Source of the DNA: an uncultured bacterium
Lineage (GTDB): Bacteria > Planctomycetota > UBA1135 > GCA-002686595
Direction of reading: 5' to 3'
NCBI GenBank assembly: GCA_938075305.1
Contig: CALJGV010000011.1
Coordinates: forward strand, 1-64,000
Length of the DNA: 64,000 nt
Positions within the stretch are counted from its first letter, which is position 1. Every line of letters begins with the position of its first letter. The position numbers and the translations under genes are program-made. The notes beneath the pieces were generated by a model, which worked only from the letters and a program-made list of their open reading frames with translations, made no database searches and was not told the DNA's origin. Below, one piece after another: positions 7,389-15,887 of this stretch.

Positions 7389-9736
7389 TCGGACCCATCC
7401 TCGCGGCCGTGGAGGCCGCGTTCACGGCGGAGCAGTGGGGCGAGTTCTACGCCCGTCTCCACCCGGTGCTGCTGCACTTCCCCATCGGGTTGTGCCTCGC
7501 CGCGCTCTCCATGGAGTGCATCGCGCTCGTGTCGCCCCCTGCCCGCAGCACCCGTCGCTGGATGTACGGGCTGCTGGCTGCCTCGGCGGTCTTCGCGGCT
7601 TCGAGCGGGTGGATGCTGGGGGAGGGTGCGGACTACTCTGGCGAGCTGGTGGACGAGCACCGGCGCTTCGGCGTGGCGGCCGCCGTCCTGTCGCTGCTGG
7701 TGGCGACCCTCGACCTCATGGGCCGTAGCCGACGGGCCGCCGCAGCCCGCGGGACGCTCGCGCTCCTGTGCGCTGGCGTGATCGGGACCGCGGGGCACCA
7801 CGGGGGGATGATCACCCACGGCCGGACCTTCCTCTCCGCGGCGGCGCCCGCCTGGCTCGCGCCGTACCTGACAGAGGAGAGCGAAGGGGCGTCCGCCCGA
7901 TCCGCTTCCGCCGGGGCCGCGGTCGCGGAGCCTGCCGCCGGTCAGGGGACCGAGGACGCCGCGCAGGGGGCGGCGGCCGGGGCTGAAGACGAGGTGGCCA
8001 CCCATGGGGTGGACGACGACGCGGGTCTTGAGCACCTGGTGTCCACGTTCCGGGCGCGCTGCTTCGAGTGTCACAACGAGGACAAGTCCAAGGGCGGCCT
8101 GCGGCTGGACGAGCTCGCGGGCTGGGAGGACGGCGTCGACCTGGAGTCGCCGGAGGACAGCGAGCTGCTCTACCGGGTGCTCCTGCCCCGCGATGATGTG
8201 GACGCCATGCCGCCGAAGGGCGCGGCACTGGACGAGGCGTCGATCAAGGCCCTCCGAGGCTGGATCGACGCCGGAGCGCCCACCGACGAGCTTGGGGCGC
8301 TGCTGGGAGCGGCGGCCGTGGTGGAGGAGAAGCAGGCCGCGACCATGGATGAGCTGCGCCGGGCCACGGGCGCGCGCATCGAGCCCATCGCTGAGGACCT
8401 GCTCCTGCCCATGGAGGCGCAGCGGCTCGAGGTGAGCTGGCGCCACGTGGACCGCTCCCCGAGCCCGGCCCAGGTGGGCGCCCTCGCCCCCCTCGCCGAG
8501 CGGGTGGTGGACCTGGACCTCGCCCGGGCCGGGGTCGGGGACGCGACCCTCGCCGGGCTGCCTCCGATGCCCGCGCTAACCCGGGTTCACCTGGAGAACA
8601 CCGCGGTCACCGACGCTGGGGTCGCGACGGTGACCGAGCGTGCGCCCTCGCTGTCCTACGTCAACCTCCACTCCACGGCGGTGACCATGGAGGCACTCGG
8701 GTCCCTCTCACGTCTCCGGGGCCTCCGCCGCCTGGTGCTCTTCGGGACGTCCATCGACGCGGCCCAGGCGGACGCCTTCTCGTCCCGCTCACCGGGGGTC
8801 AAGGTGACCCTCGACACCTCCCCGCCGGCGGTCTTCGCGGGCGGTCAGCCCCGACGGATCCTGGCCGCGGACGCGAGCAAGGGGCGGGTCGCCCTCCTGA
8901 GAGAGATCGCCATCGGTCGGCCCGAGGTCCTTTGGGAGCGACCGGTGCAGGCGCTGCACGACCTGCAGTGGCTGGCGGAGACCGGTGGAGGGCACGGTCG
9001 GGTGCTGGTGCAGGAGTCCTGGACGAGGATCGTCGAGGTGGATACCCGCACGAACGAGACGCTCTGGAGCTACGACGCTCGACCGAAGAATGGCGAGCGG
9101 GTCGAGATCCACTCATTCCAGCGCCTCGGGGACGGGACCACGATGGTGGCGGAGTCTGGCCGGGGGCGCGTCGCTTTTGTTGGCTCCGATGGGGAGGTGG
9201 TGGAGGCCTTCGACCTGACCCTGGATCAGCCAGATCCGCACCACGACACCCGGCTCGTGCGCGCCACCCCGTCCGGGACCTTCCTGGTGGCCCACGAGAG
9301 GGACGGTGTGGTGCGCGAGTACGACCGCAAGGGGTCGGTCGTCTGGACCTTCGATGTTCCGCTCTTCGACCAGGAGCGGGCGCCCGGGCACGGCCCCGAG
9401 GCCCACGGCGATCAGTGCTTCCAGGCGCTCCGATGCGAGGATGGGGACACCTTGATCACGACCGGTAACGGGAGCAGCCTGTTGCGGGTCTCCCCGGAGG
9501 GAGCGGTCCGGTGGCGGAGGTCATCGGCGGACCTTGACGGTATCCAGCTCGCCTGGGTGACCACCGTCCAGGAGCTCGGCAACGGGAATCTCATCCTGGG
9601 CAACTGCCATGCCGGCGAGCAGCAGCCGCAGGCCCTGGAATTGCGGCCAGATGGGGCCGTGGAATGGGTCTTCCGCGACTTCGAACGCTTCGGGAATGGA
9701 CTTTCCAACCTTCTCGTCATCGAGCCCACGGAGTAA
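7385..9736 (+). CDS. DUF2231 membrane / cytochrome c / LRR / beta-propeller fusion protein
   Basis: The GTG start at 7385 overlaps the DUF1501 stop and gives 783 residues. Residues 20-160 form a DUF2231-like membrane region (LHPVLLHFPIGL at 25-36 and further hydrophobic helices, with GHHGG at 137-141). A low-complexity Ala/Glu linker (170-205) leads to a planctomycete cytochrome domain with CFECH at 226-230 and AMPPKG at 274-279. Leucine-rich-like repeats follow (about 370-470), then a C-terminal arylsulfotransferase/PQQ-like propeller (about 480-783) with repeated VLWERPV, ETLWSYD and VVWTFDV strands. The layout suggests an anchored electron-transfer or sensor protein acting with the two upstream exported proteins. 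The combination is clear; the activity is unknown. Confidence 0.85.
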   Translation: MIGPILAAVEAAFTAEQWGEFYARLHPVLLHFPIGLCLAALSMECIALVSPPARSTRRWMYGLLAASAVFAASSGWMLGEGADYSGELVDEHRRFGVAAAVLSLLVATLDLMGRSRRAAAARGTLALLCAGVIGTAGHHGGMITHGRTFLSAAAPAWLAPYLTEESEGASARSASAGAAVAEPAAGQGTEDAAQGAAAGAEDEVATHGVDDDAGLEHLVSTFRARCFECHNEDKSKGGLRLDELAGWEDGVDLESPEDSELLYRVLLPRDDVDAMPPKGAALDEASIKALRGWIDAGAPTDELGALLGAAAVVEEKQAATMDELRRATGARIEPIAEDLLLPMEAQRLEVSWRHVDRSPSPAQVGALAPLAERVVDLDLARAGVGDATLAGLPPMPALTRVHLENTAVTDAGVATVTERAPSLSYVNLHSTAVTMEALGSLSRLRGLRRLVLFGTSIDAAQADAFSSRSPGVKVTLDTSPPAVFAGGQPRRILAADASKGRVALLREIAIGRPEVLWERPVQALHDLQWLAETGGGHGRVLVQESWTRIVEVDTRTNETLWSYDARPKNGERVEIHSFQRLGDGTTMVAESGRGRVAFVGSDGEVVEAFDLTLDQPDPHHDTRLVRATPSGTFLVAHERDGVVREYDRKGSVVWTFDVPLFDQERAPGHGPEAHGDQCFQALRCEDGDTLITTGNGSSLLRVSPEGAVRWRRSSADLDGIQLAWVTTVQELGNGNLILGNCHAGEQQPQALELRPDGAVEWVFRDFERFGNGLSNLLVIEPTE

Positions 9737-9821
9737 CTTTTGACGCTCAGTCAGGCCGGACGAATCGCGCGAACCTCGCGCCCTGGCCTGAGCGCATTCG
9801 CTTTCCCAGAACATCCCCCCC

Positions 9822-10106
9822 ATGAAGAAGATCATTGCTGCCGCTGCGCTCACGCTCGGCGCCACGGGCTGCCTTGGCCCGAACAACGCCGCCAACAGCC
9901 TCCTCAACTGGAACGCCGAGGTCTCCGACCAGGACGTCGTCAACGAGGCAGTCTTCATCGGCATGACCATCATCCCGGTCTACCCGATCGCGTACGCGGC
10001 GGACGTCCTCGTCTTCAACACCATCGAGTACTGGGGCGGCGGCAACCCGGTCGATGCTCCCGGCCCGTTCCCCGGGTTCACCCGCAAGAGCGACGACAAG
10101 GAGTGA
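9822..10106 (+). CDS. Small DUF3332-like lipoprotein
   Basis: This 94-aa protein starts MKKIIAAAALTLGATGC, a lipoprotein signal with Cys17 as the lipidated residue. The mature part carries NSLLNWNAEVSDQDVVNEAVF, a hydrophobic segment IIPVYPIAYAADVLVFNTIEYWGG, and ends in a charged tail. The LLNWN and FNTIEYW elements match my recollection of DUF3332 proteins, which are small envelope lipoproteins without known function. It stands alone after the cytochrome cluster (85-bp gap) and ends at a strong hairpin, so it may have its own promoter. Confidence 0.75.
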   Translation: MKKIIAAAALTLGATGCLGPNNAANSLLNWNAEVSDQDVVNEAVFIGMTIIPVYPIAYAADVLVFNTIEYWGGGNPVDAPGPFPGFTRKSDDKE

Positions 10107-10139
10107 GTCTGACCGAGCTCGCCTGAGCTCTCCAGACGC

Positions 10140-10177
10140 GAACGGCGCGCCATCCAGCTATGGATGGCGCGCCGTTC
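10140..10177. terminator. Strong bidirectional hairpin terminator
   Basis: A perfect 17-bp inverted repeat, GAACGGCGCGCCATCCA at 10140-10156 and its complement at 10161-10177, encloses a GCTA loop. It lies between the convergent lipoprotein gene (ends 10106) and korB (ends 10220) and is followed by TCATT on the plus strand. It is well placed to end both transcripts. Confidence 0.8.
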
Positions 10178-10219
10178 TCATTCCGCGTGGACGCCGCGGC
10201 GTCAGCCTGAGCCAGGGGG

Positions 10220-11224
10220 CTAGTCGACGGTCCAGATCTCACCGTCGTAGACGAGGTCCTTCAGGTTGCCTGCGCCCTTGGTGGCGATGGCGTCCTCGAC
10301 CTGGGCGTTGACGCCAGTCTCGTAGATCGGGGCCTCCACCGAGCGCATGATCCCGACGGGGACCGGCATCTCGGGGTCGTCACGCATGCCGGCGATGAGG
10401 ACGGCCGGGGCGTGGGACGGGGTATCGGGGTGCCAGACGTCGGCTTCCTCGGCGGCGCAGCGCTCCACCGTGAAGCCGTTGAAGCGCAGCCCCTTGTCGC
10501 GCTCGGCACCGTAGATCATCGGCTCGCCCGCGCTGAGGTCGACGGTGCGCTCGGGCCGGACCTTCTTCTCCACGGTGGTGGCGTAGAAGTCCTTGTTGAA
10601 GATGACGCAGTTCTGAAGGATCTCGATGAACGACGTTCCCTTGTGCGCGGCGGCTGCCTTGAGGATCTTCGACATGTGCTTCTGGTCCTGGTCGATGGTC
10701 CGGGCCACGAAGGTGGCCTGGGCGCCGACGGCGAACTGAGCGGGCTCGAAGGGGCGGTCGATGGAGCCCATGGGGGTGGACTTCTTCTTGGTCCCCACCG
10801 GCGAGGTGGGGGAGTACTGCCCCTTGGTCAGGCCGTAGATCTCGTTGTTGAACATCAGGATGTTCACGTCGAGGTTGCGGCGGAGGATGTGGGCGAGGTG
10901 GTTGCCGCCGATGGACAGGGAGTCTCCGTCGCCGGTCACGATCCACACGTCGAGGTCAGGGTTCGCGACCTTGACGCCCGTCGCGACGGCCGGAGCGCGG
11001 CCGTGGATGGTGTGGAAGCCGTAGGTGTTCATGTAGTAGGGGAAGCGGCTGGAGCAGCCGATCCCCGAGACGAACACGGTCTTGGCGGGGTCCGCGCCGG
11101 ACTCCGCCATGTGCTTCTGCAGGGCGTTGAGGATCGCGTAATCCCCGCAGCCGGGGCACCAGCGCACCTCCTGGTCGGAGGCGAAGTCCTTCTTGGTGAG
11201 GGCGGGCTGAGCGGTGTCAGTCAT
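10220..11224 (-). CDS. korB: 2-oxoacid:ferredoxin oxidoreductase, beta subunit
   Basis: This 334-aa protein is the TPP-binding subunit of a 2-oxoacid:ferredoxin oxidoreductase, which makes acyl-CoA, CO2 and reduced ferredoxin. RWCPGCGDYA (residues 21-30) supplies cluster-binding cysteines, GIGCSSRFPYY carries another, and the TPP motif starts at GDGDSLSIGG (98-107) and ends at NNEIYGLTKGQ. The partner alpha gene lies 14 bp upstream, with a GGAGGAA ribosome-binding site in the gap. The KorAB type found in aerobes (2-oxoglutarate) is the closest match; pyruvate or branched-chain acids remain possible. The ATG at 11224 follows that ribosome site. Confidence 0.9.
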   Translation of the reverse strand: MTDTAQPALTKKDFASDQEVRWCPGCGDYAILNALQKHMAESGADPAKTVFVSGIGCSSRFPYYMNTYGFHTIHGRAPAVATGVKVANPDLDVWIVTGDGDSLSIGGNHLAHILRRNLDVNILMFNNEIYGLTKGQYSPTSPVGTKKKSTPMGSIDRPFEPAQFAVGAQATFVARTIDQDQKHMSKILKAAAAHKGTSFIEILQNCVIFNKDFYATTVEKKVRPERTVDLSAGEPMIYGAERDKGLRFNGFTVERCAAEEADVWHPDTPSHAPAVLIAGMRDDPEMPVPVGIMRSVEAPIYETGVNAQVEDAIATKGAGNLKDLVYDGEIWTVD

Positions 11225-11238
11225 GGTCGTGTTCCTCC

Positions 11239-13116
11239 TCAGGCTCCCGCGCTCTCGTCGAGGACGCGCTTGATCTCGGCCTCGACCTCGGTGACGAGGA
11301 AGGGCTGGCCGGTGACCTTGTTGAAGGGAATGTAGTCGTGGTCGGGGAGCTCGCCGCGCAGGAGGTACGTCATCTGCGCCACGTTCATCTCGGGGACCAG
11401 GACGGACTTGAAGCGCGAGAAGATCTCGTCGAGGCCATGGGGCAGGGGCCACACGTGGGTCAGGTGGATCCGCGACACGCTCTGACCCTTGGCGCGGGCG
11501 TTCTCGACGGCCTGCCGAAGGATGCCGACCGTGGAGCCCCAGCCGAGGACCAGCAGGTCCCCCGAATCGGCCCCGTCCACCTCGGGGGTGGGGATCGAGT
11601 CGGCGACGTTGCGCACCTTCTGGTGTCGCATGTCGGTCATGGCCTGGTGGTTGTCCGGGTCGTAGCTGATGTTGCTGCTGGGCGCCTTCTCGAGGCCCCC
11701 GATCCGGAACTCCATGCCCGGGGTGCCCGGCTTGACCCAGGGACGGGCCAGCTTCTCGTCGCGTCCGAAGGACTGGAAGTCCTCGGTCTTCTCCTCGGCG
11801 AACTGCACGGGGAAAGGCTCGAGCGAGTCCAGGTCCGGCAGGGACCAGGGCTCTGCGCCGTTGGCGATGAAGTTGTCCGACAGGAGGATGACCGGAGTCA
11901 TGTACTGGACCGCGATCCGGCAGGCCTCGATGGAGAGCTCGAAGGCGTCGCTGGGCTTGCTGATGGCGACGACGGGCATGGGGGCGTCACCGTTGCGGCC
12001 GAAGATGCTGCTGAGGAGGTCGGACTGCTCCACCTTGGTCGGCATCCCCGTGGAGGGGCCGGCGCGCTGGACGTCGACGATGACCAGCGGGAGCTCGGTG
12101 GAGATCGCCAGGCCCATGGCCTCGCCCTTGAGGGCCATCCCGGGGCCGGAGGTGCCGGTCATGCCCAGGGTGCCGGCGAAAGAGGCGCCGATCGCCGAGC
12201 AGATGGCGGCGATCTCGTCCTCGGACTGGATCGTCACGACGCCGTGGTTCTTGTAGCCCGCCAGGAACTCCAGGACGCTGGACGCCGGGGTGATCGGATA
12301 GGAGCAGTACACGGGCTTGAGGCCCGCGAGGCGCGCGCCGGCCACGAGGCCGATGGCGAGCGCCTGGTTGCCCATGACGTTGCGGTAGGTGCCCGGCTGG
12401 AGCGTCGCCTTGGGGACCTCGTACTGGCCCTGGAAGAGCTCGCGGATGTCTCCGGCGTTGTACCCCGCGCGCAGCGCGATCTGGTTGGCGGCGATCAGGT
12501 CGTCCTTGCCCTTGAACTTCTCTTCCAGCCACTCGAGCGTCGGCTCGAGGGGGCGGCTGTACACCCAGTACATCAGCCCGAGGGTGTAGAAGTTCTTGCA
12601 GCGCTGCTTGTCCTTGTTCGAGAGCGGCGAGTCGGCCAGCGCCTCGGAGACGCGCGAGTTGATGCCGACCTCGATGACGCGGAAGCCGTCGAGGGTCCCG
12701 TCCTCAAGGGGGTTCGTGTCGCACTTCGCCTTCTTCAGGTCCGTCGCCTTGAAGGCGTCGCTGTTGACGATGACGATCCCGCCCTTCTTCAGCGTGCTCA
12801 CGTTCACCATCAGCGCCGCGGGGTTCATCGCGACGAGCACGTCGGGCTGGTCTCCCGGCGTGTGGATGTCCGAGGAGCTGAACTGCAGCTGGAAGCCCGA
12901 GACGCCGGGCCGGGTGCCGACTGGCGCCCGGATCTCGGCTGGGAAGTCGGGGAGGGTCGCGAGGTCGTTTCCGAACAGCGCGCTGGTGCGCGTGAACTGG
13001 TTCCCGGTCACCTGCATCCCGTCGCCGGAGTCCCCGGCGAAGCGGATGACGACGCGGTCGAGCTGCTGGAGGGGAAGCTCACCTGCGGAGGTGTCTTGGG
13101 CGGTCGGCGGAGTCAT
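11239..13116 (-). CDS. korA: 2-oxoacid:ferredoxin oxidoreductase, gamma-alpha fused subunit
   Basis: This 625-aa subunit combines a gamma domain (about residues 20-200, starting VVIRFAGDSGDGMQVTGNQF) with an alpha, pyrimidine-binding domain (about 215-440, GNQALAIGLVAGA and YPITPASSVLEFL) and a C-terminal transketolase-like domain. The MTGTSGPGMALKGEAMG segment is diagnostic. This fused form is the KorA type. Start choice: the frame is open further upstream, but ATG 13116 (MTPPTAQDTSAGELP) gives a short leader before the conserved core. It is the first gene of a korA-korB operon. Confidence 0.9.
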   Translation of the reverse strand: MTPPTAQDTSAGELPLQQLDRVVIRFAGDSGDGMQVTGNQFTRTSALFGNDLATLPDFPAEIRAPVGTRPGVSGFQLQFSSSDIHTPGDQPDVLVAMNPAALMVNVSTLKKGGIVIVNSDAFKATDLKKAKCDTNPLEDGTLDGFRVIEVGINSRVSEALADSPLSNKDKQRCKNFYTLGLMYWVYSRPLEPTLEWLEEKFKGKDDLIAANQIALRAGYNAGDIRELFQGQYEVPKATLQPGTYRNVMGNQALAIGLVAGARLAGLKPVYCSYPITPASSVLEFLAGYKNHGVVTIQSEDEIAAICSAIGASFAGTLGMTGTSGPGMALKGEAMGLAISTELPLVIVDVQRAGPSTGMPTKVEQSDLLSSIFGRNGDAPMPVVAISKPSDAFELSIEACRIAVQYMTPVILLSDNFIANGAEPWSLPDLDSLEPFPVQFAEEKTEDFQSFGRDEKLARPWVKPGTPGMEFRIGGLEKAPSSNISYDPDNHQAMTDMRHQKVRNVADSIPTPEVDGADSGDLLVLGWGSTVGILRQAVENARAKGQSVSRIHLTHVWPLPHGLDEIFSRFKSVLVPEMNVAQMTYLLRGELPDHDYIPFNKVTGQPFLVTEVEAEIKRVLDESAGA

Positions 13117-13211
13117 CGTTGGGCTGGGGCGTGGGCGCCAGAAAATCGCAGGAGAGGATAGGCCCGACCCCGACCCAGATGAGCCCCCTTCCGAACAGAA
13201 GCGGCGGCAAT

Positions 13212-13235
13212 GCGTCTGGAACATCATCCAGACGC
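13212..13235. repeat. 9-bp inverted repeat upstream of korA
   Basis: GCGTCTGGA (13212-13220) and its exact complement (13227-13235) are separated by 6 nt. It lies between the stop of the upstream hypothetical gene (13319) and the korA start (13116), about 96 bp before korA. It may be a terminator for the upstream gene or an operator for korAB; there is no T tract on either side. Confidence 0.45.
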
Positions 13236-13318
13236 CATCTGGGGAGGACAAAAGGCCCCTCAAGGTATCTCTTCGACGGGTCCGCCCGGGGAGAGGCGTC
13301 GCGCAGCCACAGAGAGGC

Positions 13319-13834
13319 TCAGAACGAGCAGATTCGGGACCGGGTGCGCTTGCGCATCCCGCCCTGCAGGTCCGTCGCGCGGACCTGGGTCTCCAGGGAC
13401 CGGTCGATGGCCTCGGCCACCAGCTCCGGATCGCAGCTCTCGGGCATCAGGAACGCGATCTCCGCGTCGTCGATGGCGCCGCAGGGCAGCTGGACGTGGA
13501 AGTCCACGTAGAGGGTCTCGATCACCATGGTGAGGGCGAGAGCCGCATCGGCCCGGCTCCGAATGCGGGCCAGGGAGGCGACCAGGGGGATCGAGGCCTT
13601 CACCCGCGCATAGCCCTCGGGGGCCTTGGCCCAGCGGGCGCTCCAGGGCGCGCCGTCGATCAGGAGGTACTTTGAGACCTCCATCCAGCGGCTCTCCGAG
13701 GGAGCCGAGGGATTCTCATCGGGAGATCCGGCCTCACCGTCGGGCTCGGAGACGAGCCTGAACTGCGGCCGCTCGGTGCCCGTGGAGGGGCCCGAGGGGT
13801 CGCTGTGATCGTCGAGGGGGTCGGACTCGGTCAT
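13319..13834 (-). CDS. Hypothetical protein
   Basis: This 171-aa protein is not recognised. The first 45 residues are acidic and rich in Ser/Pro/Asp (MTESDPLDDHSDPSGPSTG), suggesting a disordered tail. The rest contains WMEVSKYLLIDGAPW, an Ala-rich helix (RIRSRADAALALTMVIETLY), VDFHVQLPCGAIDDAEIAFL and a basic C-terminus (MRKRTRSRICSF). No signal peptide or membrane span is visible. The frame continues upstream, but ATG 13834 is the first without overlap of the divergent VWA gene region. It lies upstream of korA on the same strand with a 202-bp gap that contains an inverted repeat. Confidence 0.5.
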   Translation of the reverse strand: MTESDPLDDHSDPSGPSTGTERPQFRLVSEPDGEAGSPDENPSAPSESRWMEVSKYLLIDGAPWSARWAKAPEGYARVKASIPLVASLARIRSRADAALALTMVIETLYVDFHVQLPCGAIDDAEIAFLMPESCDPELVAEAIDRSLETQVRATDLQGGMRKRTRSRICSF

Positions 13835-13965
13835 GGGAGCGGTGGCTACAGCTTCACTGGTCGTCCAGATCGCCCCCCGCACTGAACCGGAATCGGGCTC
13901 CCGAACGACCCGGGGGGGCACTCTCGCAGGCTCCGGTAAGATCAGAGCTGCGACCCGGACCCACG

Positions 13966-15801
13966 ATGTTCCTCCTTCGACACGCAATCTCGCCCCTTCC
14001 GCGACGGGTCCTGGCCCTCCTCCTGGCGCTCATGGCCCTCTCCGGGGTCCTGGTGGCGGCTCCCCAGAGCCGCGCGCTCGAGATTTCCTCGACGATCCGG
14101 CGTGAGGGGGACAAGACCCCCGTGGCGCTCTTCGAGGAGCTCGGCGCCCTCAAGACCGCCCAGGCCTTCGGCGTGCTCGAGCGGTCGATCGGGCAGGTCA
14201 AGTCCGCCTCGAAGTACCGCGCGATCTTCACGGCGATGCGCCACTTCCTCCCGGACGAGGAGCTCGGCGAGAAGGCCATCCGGCTCACCCTCCGGTACGC
14301 CAAGGGGCGCGACAAGGTCGAGGCCCCGCCGGCGGCCACGGCCCTCGCGGGCTTCGGCGCGGCGGCCACCGAGGCGCTCCTCGAGCTGGCGGCGGAGGGC
14401 AAGCTCCCGGGGCCGCGCGCGAGCGCCCTGCAGGGGCTCCAGGCGGAGATCCTCGAGCGCGGGAGCCTGGACCTGCTCGATCTCGTGCTCGAGTCCTGGA
14501 TCACACCTCGATCGGGGACCCAGGCCCAGGCCTGCGCGATCATCGGCTCCTTCAGGGAGCTCGAAGCCTTCAAGCGGATGGCCAAGTACATGGGCGCGAA
14601 GAAGGGCAGCTACCAGATGCGCCAGACGATCCTCCTGGCCATGGGCTCCCACCCGTTCGGCACGAGCCCGGAGCTCGACGAGGGCGTCGAGCAGGTGCTC
14701 TATCGGGGGGTCCAGAGCAAGGATCCCCGGCTGCGCTACTACGCCCTCGATGCGATGGCGACCCGCGGCGGGACCGAGAGCCTCCCGGCGGTGACGCGGC
14801 TCACCAAGGACCGCGACCCTGCCGTGCGGCGCCTTGCTCTGCTGGTTGTGCTGCGGTGCACCTCCAATGCCAAGGGGGCGGTGGGCCTCTCGCGGGCCTC
14901 GGACCCGGTCTCGCGCCAGGCGGCGGCCATCTTCCTGGCGGAGAGCTCCGCACCGGGGGCCCTCGAGGCCCTGCACGCCCTGCTGGAGGACGAAGACTCC
15001 TCCGTTCGCGCCGAGGCGATCCGCCAGATCGGGCGGCGCCGTGAGGTGGCCTCGATCCTGCCGCTGATCGAATGCCTCTCCCGCGAGAACGGTCGGCTCC
15101 GCGGTGACGCCCACTTTGTCCTCACGATGATGACGGGCATGGACCTGGGCTTCCGGGTGGGGTCCTGGCGGAGCTTCTGGCGGGACAAGGGCGACGGGTT
15201 CCAGATGCCGACCCTCGAGGAGGCGCGCAAGATCGCGGCGGAGCTCGCGGCGAACCAAAGCGAGGAGGGAATGTCCGCCGTGTCCTTCTACGGCCTGACC
15301 GTGATCTCCGACAGCTTCGTGCTGGTGGTGGATACCTCGGGGTCCATGAGCGCCAAGGTCAAGGACGAGAAGACCCGGCTGGACATCGCCAAGGAGCAGA
15401 TCAACGGCGCCGTGAAGCGCATCCGTGACGGGTCCCTCTTCAACGTCATCCCCTTCGCCGACAACGCGCGTCCCATGGAGGAGGTGCTGATCGAGATGGG
15501 CGACTCGCTACGCGAGGACTCCGTGCTGTTCGTCGAGGGGCTGCGCGCGGCGGGGGGGACCAACGTCTACGAGGGCCTGGCGGCGGCCTTCGAGGACGAA
15601 TTGGTGGACACCATCTACCTGTTGACCGACGGGGACCCCAGCTCGGGCGCGATCACCGACTCGGTGGAACTCCGTGAGGAGGTCCAGCGCTGGAACTCGG
15701 TCCGTGGGATCCGGATCCACTGCATCTCGGTGGGGAAGGCGAGCGCTCTTCTGAAGGGTCTGGCCGAGGACTCCGGCGGAGACTACACGGAAGTAAAATA
15801 A
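13966..15801 (+). CDS. HEAT-repeat and von Willebrand factor A domain protein, exported
   Basis: This 611-aa protein has a signal-like N-terminus (RRVLALLLALMALSGVLVAA, residues 13-32), alpha-helical HEAT-like repeats from about 50 to 420, and a C-terminal VWA domain. The MIDAS metal site is intact: DTSGSMS at 456-462, a TN in AAGGTNVYEG and LLTDGDPSSG. Such proteins usually mediate protein-protein contacts, and the VWA domain probably binds a partner through a divalent metal. HEAT repeats such as DPRLRYYALDAMATRGG and SSVRAEAIRQIGRR are clear. The partner is unknown, and the gene stands alone between a divergent hypothetical gene and a sulfatase-like gene. Confidence 0.8.
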   Translation: MFLLRHAISPLPRRVLALLLALMALSGVLVAAPQSRALEISSTIRREGDKTPVALFEELGALKTAQAFGVLERSIGQVKSASKYRAIFTAMRHFLPDEELGEKAIRLTLRYAKGRDKVEAPPAATALAGFGAAATEALLELAAEGKLPGPRASALQGLQAEILERGSLDLLDLVLESWITPRSGTQAQACAIIGSFRELEAFKRMAKYMGAKKGSYQMRQTILLAMGSHPFGTSPELDEGVEQVLYRGVQSKDPRLRYYALDAMATRGGTESLPAVTRLTKDRDPAVRRLALLVVLRCTSNAKGAVGLSRASDPVSRQAAAIFLAESSAPGALEALHALLEDEDSSVRAEAIRQIGRRREVASILPLIECLSRENGRLRGDAHFVLTMMTGMDLGFRVGSWRSFWRDKGDGFQMPTLEEARKIAAELAANQSEEGMSAVSFYGLTVISDSFVLVVDTSGSMSAKVKDEKTRLDIAKEQINGAVKRIRDGSLFNVIPFADNARPMEEVLIEMGDSLREDSVLFVEGLRAAGGTNVYEGLAAAFEDELVDTIYLLTDGDPSSGAITDSVELREEVQRWNSVRGIRIHCISVGKASALLKGLAEDSGGDYTEVK

Positions 15802-15887
15802 TCGCCAGTAGACTAATGGGCTCCATGGGCCCGTTCAGGCCCCTCAGGCGGGGTGGGACCGGGCGTTGACTGGTACGCTCCCCCTCC

